A stretch of 64,000 nt of DNA from Diplodia intermedia (lineage: Eukaryota > Ascomycota > Dothideomycetes > Botryosphaeriales > Botryosphaeriaceae): NCBI GenBank assembly GCA_021495925.1, contig JAKEKT010000070.1, forward strand, positions 124,001 to 188,000, in the 5' to 3' direction. This document shows, one piece after another, positions 23,101 to 34,358 of this stretch. The notes under the pieces are model-generated. The model was not told where the DNA came from, ran no database searches, and saw only the letters and a list, made by a program, of their open reading frames with translations. The first letter of the stretch is position 1. Each line of letters starts with the position of its first letter. A program made the translations under genes and the position numbers.

Positions 23101-26100
23101 CATGCAGGCTTCCCAGTTGCTCATCGAAAGCGAAAACTTCAACCAGAACGAGATGCACTTTGCAATTTCCAAGACGATGATCGAGCAGGCCTACCAAGAT
23201 AACACAACAACAAGCTCCAAGTCCCTGTTCACCAGAGCGCGGCATGTGGCGTGTGCCTCGGAGCTGATCAGAGGCCGCGTCAAGATCCGCGCGCTGTATA
23301 GGAACGCTCTGCAACAAGCAGCGGAAAACGCTTGCGACGCTGGAGCACGCTCCACTGGCCTTTTCTACTACACGCGGTGTTTCAACCTTCTCCAGGACAG
23401 CCCGTGGGACGAGTCGGCCGAGGATGTCGACTATCGGGAGACGCTGAACATCTACACTCGTTCGGCCGAATGCTATTGGTACCAGGGCTTCTTCGAGCCT
23501 GCGCTCGGCCTCTGTCAAACCATTTTTGCCAATGCCAAGTCGGCGGTGGACAAGGCGCCCAGCTGGGTGCTGCAGTCACGCATCTTTGCCATGCGAGGCG
23601 ACTCGTTCGCCGCCTTTGAGGCCCTCAGGCAATGCCTGACAGAGCTGGGTCTACGTGTGGAGGAGAAGTCGTGGGAGGAGTGCGACAAGCAGTTCCAGGT
23701 CATGTGCGCAGCCTTACAGCAGTGCGACAGAATACAGCTTCTCTCAAGACCGTTGACCTCGGACCCCAAGCTTCTTGCCATGGGCGCCGTCCTCGTGGAA
23801 ATGGCGAGTGCCGCGTTCTGGACCGATTCGAGACTGTTCTACCAGATGAGCATGATCATGGTAGATCTGCACCAGACACGGGGCAACTTCCCCCAGGCCG
23901 CGCTCGGCTACGTCCATCTTGGCAGCATCGCAGCCGGCCGCTTCGGCATGACCAAATTCGGCATCGAAATCGGCGAGATAGCCAAGAAGCTCTTCTCCAT
24001 CTTCCACGAGGACATGTACACGATTGGCCGCGGTGAAACGTTACACGCCCTGTTCATCGGCCACCTGCAGACCCACGTCAAGGATCAGCTTCCCATCCTC
24101 GACCGCGCCCTCAATGCGACAATGATCTCGGCCGATCGCATCCTCTCTATTCTGAACATGGGCATCAGCGCCTGCTTCCGGATCTGGTCGGGCCATCCCA
24201 TCTCAGAGGTCGAGGCGTGGATCAACGAATCTCCCGGCGACTTTGCGAACTGGCAAGAGGATCTCCGCGGCGGCGTTTTCCTCATCTCAGCGCGCCAGTA
24301 CGCCCGCGCTCTCCAGGGCAAAACAATGACCAAGGATCCCGAGCTGGTGCACAGCGATGACCAACACAAGACGTCCGAATACCTTGCCTTCGTGGAGAAG
24401 CGGGCGTCGAACCCCAAGCGGCCCAAGACCGTCTACTACAGCTACATGCTGAACAGCCTGTTCCGCTTCGGCCATATCGAGGCGGCGATCGCCCTGGGCG
24501 AGACGCTGCTGCCGATGATGGAAGGCTGCTGGTGCATGCGCATCTACTACTCCAATCTCTTCCACCTGTCACTCTCCTATATTGCCGCGTGTCGCGAGAA
24601 GCCCGACCGCGAAGGCCGAGAAGCGCTTCTGCAACGCATCGTATCCTTTACCGAAAAGATCCGGGTCGCGGCGAACTACAACGACATCAATTTCCGCCTC
24701 TACCTTGCCATTCTCGACGCCGAATACTACGACCTGATCTGCGAATACTCGCCTGCGTCAAAATGCTACGAACAATCACTGGACTTCGCGGATCTGGACG
24801 GGTACATGCTCGATCAGGGGCTCGCATACGAGCTCTACGCAGCCTTCCTGGTGAGGCGCGGGGCTCGCAGGCCAGCGAGGCGCCTCCTCACCGACAGTCT
24901 TCGCTGCTATTCCAACACCGGGGCTGTTGGAGTCCTCGAACATGTGGGTCAGAAGTTTGAATGGCTGTTGAACAGCGAAGGCGGGATTGAGACGGTTGAC
25001 GTTGCCTGCCAAACAGACATTGTGGACACGGGCAACACGGCGTACAAGCTGGAGAAGCACACCAACCAGATTGCGCCGGAAACGTCGGCAGACCGCACTG
25101 AGGCCTGGCTTGCCCCGACGCCCAACCCGGCCGCGGTCAGGAGGACCGACACCCATGGCGACCTGCCCGGAGGCTTCTCTGCCGTTGGCTTGGACGTGAT
25201 TGACCTGACGGGCATCCTCGAGTCCAGTCAAGTGCTCGCATCCGAGCTGCAAGTCGACAACCTCTTGGCGAAGATGACCGAGATCATCCTCGAATCTACC
25301 GGCGCCGAGCTCGCAGCCATCGTCACCGAAGACGACAAGCTTGGGTGGAGCATTGCGGCCACTGGCGGGCCCGATGGCGTGACCAAGTATCCTGGCGGCC
25401 AGACCCTTGAGTCGGTCGAAGACCAGGTGGCCAGGCAGGTGACGTTGTACGTCCTTCGCTTCAGGGAAACCGTCTTTGTGCAAAACCTGCTTGAAGACGA
25501 GCGCTTTTCGAACGTGACGGATGCCTACCGCCGACGCAATCCGGATGGGCGAGCAGTCATCGCGATCCCCATTCTCCACGGAGACAACCACCTGCTTGGA
25601 TCCATCTATTGCGAAGGCGCCCCCAACCAATTCTCGGAGCGCAACTTGACCGTTCTGCGCCTGCTGGTCAATTCGGTGTCAGTATCCCTCGCAAACGCGC
25701 TGCTGTTCAAGAAGGTCCGCGAAGTTAGCGCCAGCAACGTGGCGATGCTCGAGATGCAGAAGCAATCGCTTGCCCAAGCGCGGGCTGCGGAGCTCAAGGC
25801 GAAGGAGGCTGAAGCCGTGGCGATCCAGAACATGAAGATGAAGGAAGAAGCCGCCAAGGCCAAGTCTCTGTTCCTTGCAAACGTCTCCCACGAACTGCGC
25901 ACCCCCCTCAACGGCGTCATCGGCATGAGCGAGCTGCTGAAGGGCAGCAGTTTGAACTCGGAGCAGGAGGGCTATGCCAACAGCATCCGTGTCTGTGCTG
26001 ACACGCTGCTCTCTGTCATCAACGACCTGCTTGACTTCAGCAAGCTCGACGCCGGGAAGATGAAGCTAATCACAGTGCCCGTCTCTCTCACCGAAACCAT

Positions 26101-27412
26101 CAGCGAAGTGGTGCGAGCGTTGTCCTTCACCAACTTGGAGCGCGGACTTGAGACGGTTGTCCGCCTTGACATCAACACCGAGCTCTTTGTGCTGGGAGAC
26201 CCGGTCAGGCTCCACCAGATCTTCATGAACTTGCTTTCCAACAGTTACAAGTTCACCTCCAAGGGCACGGTTACCGTGGAAGCCAGGACCATCTCGGAGG
26301 ATGAGCGGTACCTGAACGTCAACTTCAGCGTTTCCGACACGGGCATTGGAATCTCCGAGGAGCAGCAAAAGAAGCTCTTCTTGCCTTTCTCGCAAGTCGA
26401 GGACGCGAGCAACAGAAGCTACCAAGGCACCGGCCTCGGGCTCAGCATCGTCAAGGCCATCATCGAGACCACCATGGGCGGCAAGATCTGGCTGAATAGC
26501 ACGCCTGGAAACGGAACAACGGTTTCCTTCTCGCTCAAGTTCGAGAAGGTGTCCAAGAAGGACGCGGTTGATTCATCCTCACCGCCCCCGCCGACACAGG
26601 AGGAGCACGGAGAGCAGACATCGTCGGATCGGATGGGCATGCCATCATCGCACAAGAGCCTCCCCAAGCTCCCTCGAGAACAAATCAGGGTGGCCATTGC
26701 TGAAGACAACGCCATCAACCAACGCATTGCCATCTCGTTCGTCAAGAAGCTCGGCTTCCGATGCGAGGCGTTCGGCGACGGCAAGAAGACTATCGAGGCA
26801 CTAGAGAAGGCTGTGGCGGAGAATGATCCGTATCACCTCGTGCTCATGGATGTGCAGATGCCCGTCCTGGACGGCTACGATGCAACCAAGGAAATCCGAC
26901 GGCATCAGGACCCGGTTGTGCGTGAGATCCTCATCATAGCCATGACAGCCAGCGCAATCAGCGGAGACAAGGAGAAGTGCCTGGAGGTTGGCATGAACAA
27001 CTATCTGGCGAAGCCGGTCCGCGCGGCGACACTCAAGACTCTCCTCGAGTCGTACCTTTCGCAGTCGCCAAAGCAGATCCCCAATCTCCAGCAAGAGGCC
27101 GCCGAGCTTGCCCAAAGTGTGCTTCAAGAGGCCACAGTGCAATCGCAATCGCCACGCGAGGAGACCACAAGCCCGGCCCTGACCGGCGACATGCGCCAAC
27201 CTGCGGTGCAGAACAACTCGGTGGAGGTCCAAAAAGCCGAGAATGCGCAAACAGCGTCATCGTCGTCTTCAGCATCCTCGGTTGCTACAATAGTGAAGCG
27301 ACCTGCCAGCAGCCAGTCTTCCACCAGGCCCGGTGTATCCCGCGAATCGTTGACTGAGATCCGCCTGTCCGAAGCCAATCGTCAGCATACTGACGGCGAA
27401 GCGACGAAGTAA
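20142..27412 (+). CDS. Group X hybrid histidine kinase (Chk1/Mak1-like)
   Basis: Five exons, 20142-20249, 20311-21111, 21171-21992, 22052-22527 and 22576-27412; 2347 residues. Domains in order: a protein-kinase-like domain (about 108-378) with APEQ but HGE in place of HRD and NFG in place of DFG; an AAA-type ATPase (about 540-800) with Walker A GLGGYGKSS near 549 and a hydrophobic Walker B ending CIDDLQFADDES; a long helical, TPR-like region to about 1500; a GAF domain (about 1629-1780); HisKA with phosphoacceptor His1841 in NVSHELRTPLNG; HATPase with an N box (LLSNSYKFT) and DTGIGI and GTGLGLS glycine boxes; and a receiver with phospho-acceptor Asp2161 in LMDVQMPV and Lys in YLAKPV. Group X kinases feed the Ypd1 phosphorelay toward Ssk1/Skn7 and act in oxidative-stress sensing and virulence in some fungi. 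The tail is Ser-rich. Exon joins all preserve phase and family sequence. Confidence 0.96.
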
Positions 27413-28429
27413 GAGGACGATGATTGTATAGTCTGGACGTCCCCATGCCCATAAGAGCTGAGGGTCTGCGAGGTTCCTTTTTCCTTTTTGGGGTGCATGC
27501 CGCATGTAATGACGACGGAATGCTATTGTCTATATCTTCCCCGCTAGAGCCCCCTCCTAGGATAAGAGAGCTTTTCTGGACGAACAGCACAAGTTATATT
27601 CCATTTTCATTTCAGCGTCTCCGATGGTCGGTCGATCATCGGTCGCGCAGAGTCGTGGGATGTCATGAACGGGAAAAAGATAGATACCCCCCCAAGGAAA
27701 GAAGCAACGATTGACAGGCGAAAGACCAGGATGGGAGCCGGCTTGTGACCCTCCTTCTGGGTCCCCCCCACTTTTCTCCTCATGTAACGGCTGCTTTTCA
27801 TTTCCCTTTTCTGTTTCTTGGCATTGCGTTTGCGTTTCCATCTGCATTAGAGAGCTTGCAAATCATCTTTCTAGCGTGGCGCATCTGGAAGGGGGGGAGC
27901 GATTCTCTTGCGGTTGGGAATGCGAAGGGCAAGGTTTCTTGGTTTTAAAAAAGCACGCGCGCACGGGTGGCATCGTTAATTCGCAGCATTTTGGAAACCG
28001 GACGGCGCGTATTTGGGAATTTCGGCGGCGTGGCGAGGATTAGGGGGGACAAATGATCATGAAGGCAAGGCAACTCGTTCAAACGCTGGAAGGAACCAAG
28101 ACATGTTTAGACGCCGGGGGTGTTGGAAATCATGTAGAGCAAGCGGGCGTAAAGAAGGCGTGCCTTTTTCTGCTAACTTTCCCCTTTCTATTATAAAAAA
28201 AAAAAGTGGCGTGTTCATTTCGGTTGGTTTACGTTCCATTTTGTTCTGCTCTTTCTTTTTTACTCCATGTTTCATTTTGCTCACTACCACCTCCCAACCT
28301 TGAACATTTTTTTCTCTCTCTTTGTATCATGTACATGGAAAAGCACTGGACCGGGTCCACCGCTCTTGTAATAGTAAGGTATACAGCGAGTCTTTCTCGT
28401 GGTTCCGACTACAGGTGCTTTTTCTCACA
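27413..28429. other. Convergent intergenic region, histidine kinase / hydrolase
   Basis: About 1 kb with the two 3' UTRs. It is T/C-rich on the plus strand and contains an A run near 28195-28204. Open frames on both strands are short and unrecognised. Confidence 0.5.
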
Positions 28430-29224
28430 TCATTGGATCTGGTGGTAAAAGTCGACAATCTTGGCGCTCACGGCGTCGGGAGCCTCGACGCAGTGCCAGT
28501 GGCCGACGCCGGGCAGGATCTCGAGGCGCTTCTCGTCGGTGGCGAGCTCGTCGAACTGCTTCTTGCACATGTCGAGCGGGGCCGACTTGTCCTCGTCGCC
28601 GGCGAGCAGCAGCACGGGCACGCGGACGTCGGCGTAGGCGGGCGGCACGGCGTTGGCGATGACGCGGCAGTTGGAGACGTAGCCCCAGCGGTCCTGGGCG
28701 AGCAGCAGCTCGCGCACGAGAGCGCGGGCGACGGGCGAGGCGTGCCGGGCGGTGGCGGCGGCGGGGATGGTGTCGGCCATGGGCTCCATGCCGTCGCGCT
28801 CGACCGTCTCGATGCGCTTCGCGAAGACGGCGGCGACGGCGGGCGAGGGGTAGACGGGCCCGATCAGCACGGCGGCGACGACGCGGTCGGAGGCGGTGGC
28901 GGCCAGGTGGGCGGCCACCATGCCACCCATGGAGTGGCCGGCGACGATGGCCTTGCGGACGGCGAGGGCGTCGAGCACGGCCAGCACGTCGGCGGCCAGG
29001 GTCGCGACCGACTGCTCGACCTGGGTGTAGGGCGAGCGGCCGGCGCCCGTGGCGTCGAAGGTCACGACGCGCAGGCCGGCGGCCGTCAGGGCGGGCACGA
29101 TGGGCGTGTAGAAGTTCTGCGACGAGCCGAGGCCGTGGTGCAGCACGATGGTCTCGCGCTCGGGGGCGGCGGGGCGGTAGTCGGTGTAGTGCAGGCGCTT
29201 GTAGCCGAGGCGCAGGAAGGGCAT
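28430..29224 (-). CDS. Alpha/beta hydrolase fold protein
   Basis: Single exon, 264 residues, a normal length for a minimal alpha/beta hydrolase. The oxyanion-hole segment LHHGLGSS (about 28-35), nucleophile elbow AGHSMGG with Ser98, a late acidic residue in LLAGDEDKSAP (Asp210 or Asp212) and His242/244 in GVGHWHC give a complete-looking triad. The order and length resemble 3-oxoadipate enol-lactonase-like and other small-molecule esterases. There is no signal peptide, so a cytosolic enzyme is likely; the substrate is unknown. The coding sequence has extreme GC at third positions, which also creates a long antisense open frame. It diverges from the hypothetical gene at 30372. Confidence 0.88.
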   Translation of the reverse strand: MPFLRLGYKRLHYTDYRPAAPERETIVLHHGLGSSQNFYTPIVPALTAAGLRVVTFDATGAGRSPYTQVEQSVATLAADVLAVLDALAVRKAIVAGHSMGGMVAAHLAATASDRVVAAVLIGPVYPSPAVAAVFAKRIETVERDGMEPMADTIPAAATARHASPVARALVRELLLAQDRWGYVSNCRVIANAVPPAYADVRVPVLLLAGDEDKSAPLDMCKKQFDELATDEKRLEILPGVGHWHCVEAPDAVSAKIVDFYHQIQ

Positions 29225-30371
29225 GGCTGCTGGTTGTCCCCGTGGACGGCGTCTAGATGGAGCGGAGCGGGTGGTGGGAGGGTTGAGGGCGCGGGGCCGT
29301 CATGGTGTTGTACCCCGGACGGCTGGCAGGCGCGGATGCGGGCGCGGCGGCGTGTCGGATGCGGTGCCGCGACTGTCGGATAGTGCATCTCGATGGTTCT
29401 GCGTGTGCGGCGGCGGCAGCCCTCAGTCAGCGGCGCGCGTGCGCAGCTGGCGATGGGCGGCCGGGATGGCGCAGGTACTGCGGGTTGTGGAGGCGCGTGA
29501 GTGGAGAGGTCGGCGTGGTGGTGGTGGACGGCGCCTCTGCCGTGCGCGCAACGTCAGCCGGGCGGGTGCTTTGCTGGGCCAGGAACAGCGCCGGCATCGC
29601 AGCACGGACGCAGGGAGTTGCCCACGAGGCGAGCCGCCCCCCGAGTGCCCCGTGGTCACGCACCCTACACCCTCAGCCTACACCCCATTCGACACCAGGC
29701 CCGGCGATCACGGTGTCCGCGTGAAGCACCAGCTCGCCCGCGCAAGCGCTGCTTGACCGGCCGCCTCAACGCTTGGCCGGCTGCCACGCCGGGCGCGGGA
29801 CCAATGGCGGTGAGGTCAACAGAGATGTCGTGTCTCAGTCCCAGGCGCGCATTCCCGCTGCGCCATCTGGTGCAACCCGTCGCAGGCAGTCCTCACTTTC
29901 ATGTGAAAGCCGCAGTCTGCCCCCGCCGGCGGCTGTTCCGCGCGCATGCCTCATAAAGGGTCAGTCTGCCATGGACATGATTGCAATCCGCATGTCGCCG
30001 TGTCCCCACTTTGGATGGCGGTGAAGTGGCACGCACCACTGCAAAGTCCTCCCAGCCCGCTCCCCTTTCGCGCTTTTCCCTGCGAGCATCATTTGATTTT
30101 CCCTGCAGCCCGCTCGTGCGCCAGCCCGTTGCCCAACCCCTGCTGGCCACGGCGGCGCCATTCAAGCTTATATCCAGCACCGCCCCCTGGCCGTATAAAC
30201 CTCGCTCCCCACCTACCGTGTTCGTCACCTGTTTTCCTTACCTCGTCCCCGGCTATAGTGCGCCGGCTCGCACTGTGCTGCAGCTTCCTGTAAGCGCCCC
30301 GCCGTCCTGAAGCCTCACAGCCGTGCTGACGTGCCAGATGATGCTTCGCTATTGACAAGCTCCGACCCCCA
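29225..30371. promoter_or_regulatory. Divergent intergenic region, hydrolase / Ser-rich hypothetical
   Basis: About 1.15 kb between start codons. A TATAAA box at 30194-30199 lies 173 bp before the ATG at 30372 and probably drives that gene. The rest is GC-rich and open in several frames by chance; no domain is recognised. Confidence 0.5.
30194..30199 (+). promoter_or_regulatory. TATA box (TATAAA)
   Basis: TATAAA in the context ccgtataaacctc, upstream of the 333-residue hypothetical gene. Position relative to the ATG implies a leader of roughly 140 nt. Confidence 0.5.
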
Positions 30372-31373
30372 ATGCCCCTCAGCCATGAACCACCCACCAC
30401 TGCCTCCCCCCAGCCTGCCGCGGAGCCCATGAGCCGCACCGACAGCGGCTTCGAGGACTACCCGCGCCAGAAAAAGGCCAGCCGGCGAGCCTCTTCGCCT
30501 GCTGAAACCGCCGCGGACCTCGCCCACGATGCCTCCACCACGCCGGGCGAAGCGAGCAGCAGCACGCCTAACCCGCGGCCCAGCCCGCTAGGCCATCACC
30601 AATCCCGCTCCGCAATCACGGCCGCAATCTCCGCCCCAGCGACGCCAGAACGCCCGGCGCTGAGGAAGCGGCGCTCGAGGCCGAGTTCAAAACACTCGGC
30701 CAGGTCCAGCAGCCGCGCCCCAGCCGTCCACCCGCGGCCCTCCATCTCCGGCAGAGTGCGCAGCTTCCCCGTCGAACTGGCCATGCACCACCGCAGCGAC
30801 CTCGACTCGGTGCTCGCCCTGCACTCGCGCAGCTGCAGTCTCTTTAATTCCGCCCGCTCGCCCACCAGCGCCCCGCAGTCGCCAGGCCTGTCGTCCGTTG
30901 GCCGTCCCAGCACCGACATGTCCCGCCACTCTCTCCAGGTCGACAGGAGCAGCCTCAGGTCCATCGCCCACCAGGACCCGGCACACTTCTACCCCATGCC
31001 CTCTCCGGCACTGTCTGACTTCTCGCTCGTCGAAGAGGATGCCGCCCCCGACATCTCGACGCCCGCCGCCCCGCCCGCCACCGTCATCCACTGGAACTCG
31101 CCCAGCACGCGGCGGCGCGAGTACGCCGAGATCGACCGCTCGACCAAGGGCTTCCGCGGCTTCATGCGCCGCGTCACGCCGCGCTGGCTGTCGCGCCGCC
31201 CGCCGAGGCAAGCCTTTTACGAGGGCGAGAAAGACGACGACGACGCGTGCAGCGTGCGGCGGTACCGCATCGACGTGCCGGACGAGGACGACGCCGAAGC
31301 CTCGTTCGAAGAGAAGCACCGGCCCATGTCAGCGCCGACGAGCCGGAAAGCCAGGTTCTGGAAGGGCCAATAA
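30372..31373 (+). CDS. Hypothetical Ser/Pro/Arg-rich protein with C-terminal conserved-looking module
   Basis: Single exon, 333 residues, no recognised family. Residues 1-230 are low-complexity, rich in Ser, Pro, Arg and Ala, with many RxxS and SP sites, so probably disordered and phosphorylated. Near residue 238 the composition changes to an ordered-looking stretch with VIHWNSPSTRRREYAEID, then a basic amphipathic run (GFRGFMRRVTPRWLSRRPP) and an acidic patch (EGEKDDDDACS). The basic Phe/Trp run could be a membrane-surface or peptide-binding helix; that is inference. There is no signal peptide. The ATG at 30372 is the first in frame after the upstream TATA box. Confidence 0.7.
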   Translation: MPLSHEPPTTASPQPAAEPMSRTDSGFEDYPRQKKASRRASSPAETAADLAHDASTTPGEASSSTPNPRPSPLGHHQSRSAITAAISAPATPERPALRKRRSRPSSKHSARSSSRAPAVHPRPSISGRVRSFPVELAMHHRSDLDSVLALHSRSCSLFNSARSPTSAPQSPGLSSVGRPSTDMSRHSLQVDRSSLRSIAHQDPAHFYPMPSPALSDFSLVEEDAAPDISTPAAPPATVIHWNSPSTRRREYAEIDRSTKGFRGFMRRVTPRWLSRRPPRQAFYEGEKDDDDACSVRRYRIDVPDEDDAEASFEEKHRPMSAPTSRKARFWKGQ

Positions 31374-33310
31374 TACCGGCCAACGAAGAGAGAAAGAAAG
31401 AAAAAAAACCAACACGATTACACGAGAACGGGATGCATAGAGTGTCTATCCGGTTTCTGTCCTGCGATTTGCTGTTTCCCCCCTATCACGCATGGTAACG
31501 CGGGCTTGCTGGTCAATCGTCTTCCCTTCCGCTCTGTTCATCCCCACAAGCATATCGATAATTTGCGAAGATACCCCATATACCTTACAGAGTCAGCGTC
31601 GCATTAGCGTTGGTAGTGTTTAGTCATTTTCCCTTCACCTTACATACGACACTTCGGTCACTTTAGTATAGACTGCCCATGTGCTCCAGGCCAACGGCAC
31701 ATTGGACGATATTGGCCAACAAGGAAAAGAAATACGAAAAACCATTCAAGACAACCTCTCCCCTCGAGCGACGTGTCGTCAGGGCTGTTAAGGTGGCGTG
31801 TGCGCGACTATTGGCCTGGATGGCCACCCCGGCGCGGGAAACAAAGACACGGTAACCAGGGCGACACGCGGCCCAGCTTTCGTTTCGATGCGATCGCTTG
31901 GAACCCAGATCTTGACCTTCTCAGCGGGACATGCGCGCAACCGCTCCCTTGGGTGTGTGCGTGGCCACGTCTCTGCTAGAGATTCCGATCGGAGGCTAAG
32001 CACGTTGACAAGGTCCTCCCGCTCATGCGTCGGAGATGAAGATTGAGTAGTCGCTCTCCCGCCGACTGCCGTCTCTCTATCTCCTGCAAGTCATCTCTCC
32101 TTTTTCATTTTTTTTTTCCGAACTATTTTCCCGTATTCTCCTGTCATGTCCCGGATCTCTCTACCGACGGCTTGGGGCCGCGGCTATCATGATCCCGCCT
32201 CACTCCCGCGTTTCCGCGCGTGCGGCGGTAACCGACATTAGGTTGAGCGCGCCGGATCGGCGAAAGCTACCTATCATTGAACATTCTCGAAGGCTTCGCG
32301 AAGGGGGAAAGGAAGGAAAAAGCACGGGCTGGGGCACGGGACGCGAGCGGGCGCCGGCATGCTTCCTTGGTCTCCATCGAGCGGATACACTGCGGTGATG
32401 ATGTGTACTAAACCCAACGGACAAGCGCGCGCACTGATGGTCGATTGTTGGGATGACGAGCAGCATTGGTGGGCACGGATGGAGGAGGAGAAGCACCGAG
32501 AGACGAGGGAGCTAGCGGGCGATGACGCCGGCCTGACGTTTGCGAGCTGCGCTGCTCTGGCTAGTGTTGGAGTAGCGCCCCCAGGCCCGACGATGATGAT
32601 GATGATGATGAGGAAGGGGGAAGGTGGAGATCCACCCGTTTTGTTGTGCGTGCCCCTGGCCCCGTGCACCCGAGTCGTGGGCTCAAAGTGGGGGGGACGG
32701 ACGCACCGGCCGTCAGTGCGCTCTGCTTCATTGTGGAGACTCGGGCGTGCGGTACCGGTGGCCCGTGTGTAGTCCGCATGGCGAGCCGAGGAAAGTGGAA
32801 GGTTGGGGAGAGATGTAACGGTGTGCGTAGATCGGTTCATTTCTTTTCTGCTTTTCACCGGCGCACGTTGTAGACAAGGGCTCGATGATCCCCAACAGGG
32901 GCTGCCAGTGCGAGTCCTCCCTGTGGCCGTGCGGATGCGAAGGGAGGGTCGTCTTTTCTGGAAGACTCAAGAGACGTTCGAACAGACCGACGACTGATCA
33001 CGCAATATAATGAGGCGCGTTGAGAGGCCACCCATCTCATTTGTGTGCGTTGGCCGTGCCGGGGCTCATGTTTCCACCGTGCTTGCGAGGCGAGATGGTC
33101 TGCGCTTTTGCGCAGTGCAGGGGCTCCTCCATCATCATCATTCATCTTTCTTGCCGCATGCGGAAGGGCGGTGCATGAGGCGGAGGGGAAGGCGGAGTAC
33201 AAGGCGGAAGCGAATGGGACGGCCCGCGCGCGCGTCTACCGCGCTTGTTGATGTATAGGCATGACGCATGTGGTAGATCGCTTTCCTGCATGCGTCTCGG
33301 CTTATCATTA
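31374..33310. other. Long intergenic region without recognised genes
   Basis: Nearly 2 kb between the hypothetical gene and the MITE. It has a GAT microsatellite at about 32590-32612. Small open frames on both strands have no recognisable content. I see no tRNA or other RNA gene. Confidence 0.5.
32590..32612. repeat. GAT trinucleotide microsatellite
   Basis: Seven GAT-type units in a row in the gene-poor interval; a candidate length polymorphism. Confidence 0.85.
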
Positions 33311-33675
33311 GAGCGATTTCGCAAGAGTTGAACAAGGGGTTGTTCAAGGGGTAGGTGACGGCGGATGATGTGCGATGATATAACGTCAACCATAGAGCGT
33401 ATACTACTATCAGGCGTATCAGCTGGTACTAAGGGAGAATACAGCCAACTATATATGGCCTTACAAAATTTTACGGATTGGCTAAGGACCCTTACTATAC
33501 CCTAGATAGCACGCTAATAAGTTAAACAGGGTGATTCAACTGTTGAACCACTCTGTTCAACTTATTACGCTAAGTTACGCTAGAACGGCCTCCAACCATC
33601 ATACGATACCATCTAGATGAATCCGCCCTTGGTAAGTTGAACAAGGGGGTTGTTCATCTTTTGCGAAAATCGCTC
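33311..33675. mobile_element. MITE-like element with terminal inverted repeats and TA target duplication
   Basis: The left end GAGCGATTTCGCAAGAG and the reverse complement of the right end GAGCGATTTTCGCAAAAG match, and similarity continues through TGAACAA and TTGTTCAA, giving inverted repeats of about 37 bp. The dinucleotide TA flanks both ends (33309-33310 and 33676-33677), as left by Tc1/mariner-type transposition. The 365-bp body is AT-richer than its flanks and has no coding capacity, so it is non-autonomous. Family placement is inferred from the TA duplication alone. Confidence 0.82.
33517..33565. repeat. Internal near-perfect hairpin of the MITE
   Basis: Arms of 24 nt at 33517-33540 and 33542-33565 are inverted copies separated by one base. 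They differ at three positions, all of them transitions. Related GTTGAACA...TGTTCAAC palindromes also sit inside both terminal repeats, so the element is built from nested copies of one palindromic module. Confidence 0.8.
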
Positions 33676-34358
33676 TATTAAGCGCCGTCATCAGCTACCT
33701 ATCTTACGGCTTTGAAGGCAATCTCTAATCACACCCCCAACAAGTCATCCGCTTGCCCTTTTCCCTTGCCACGTCAAGCCTCCGGGATCTCAACTGTGCT
33801 TAATGTTTGTGTGGCTTCAAGGTTGATAAACACGCAGAGGCAACGTGTCGAGAAATGGAGTAAAAAAGGCGTGTGTTGTACGGCGCCTGCCTAAGGAAAA
33901 TCGCTATGGAAATGCTCGCGTCGGTTGATAGAGCTGCCTCGTGCAAGAATTGGATTGTTCTGTCAGCCCGTGGATCTGTGGCACTCAAGTGATTGCGTGA
34001 TTTTTGAGAATCTGTGCCATAATTCGCCTTGCAGATGTAACAGCGAGTAGGTTCTCCATAGAGTCCCTATGATTAATGCGTGATGCACTTGTTTTTGTTT
34101 CTCAAGTAGGCTTTAGTAAAGTGTCATTTTGTTGGGTTTCCTTTGTGACCCCTTGGCTATGATGGGGGCGTGTCTTCGATGTAAGGATTGCCCAATTCAC
34201 AAGCCCAATACCCGAGACAATTGTTGTTCAAATACTCTATGCTACCACTATATAATCATGATTCGACGCCGTCCGCTTTCTCTGCCTCTCCCAACCCAAA
34301 CCCTCCCTACCCCTGAAGACAAGCCAACGCGCCCGAGACAACAGCTCATCTAGTAGAT
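33676..34358. promoter_or_regulatory. AT-richer upstream region of the F-box-like gene
   Basis: About 680 bp. A TATATAA box at 34249-34255 lies about 104 bp before the ATG of the next gene, preceded by other AT-rich sequence. No coding region is supported. Confidence 0.5.
34249..34255 (+). promoter_or_regulatory. TATA box (TATATAA) of the F-box-like gene
   Basis: TATATAA in the context ccactatataatcatg, about 104 bp before the ATG at 34359. Confidence 0.5.

Noticed and set aside
28322..29383. 353-codon plus-strand open frame over the hydrolase
   Set aside because: The minus strand carries a complete hydrolase with its triad; the plus frame is Gly/Val/Asp low complexity.
32200..32860. Several overlapping open frames in the gene-poor interval
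   Set aside because: They overlap on both strands, contain the GAT microsatellite translated as repeats, and match no family.
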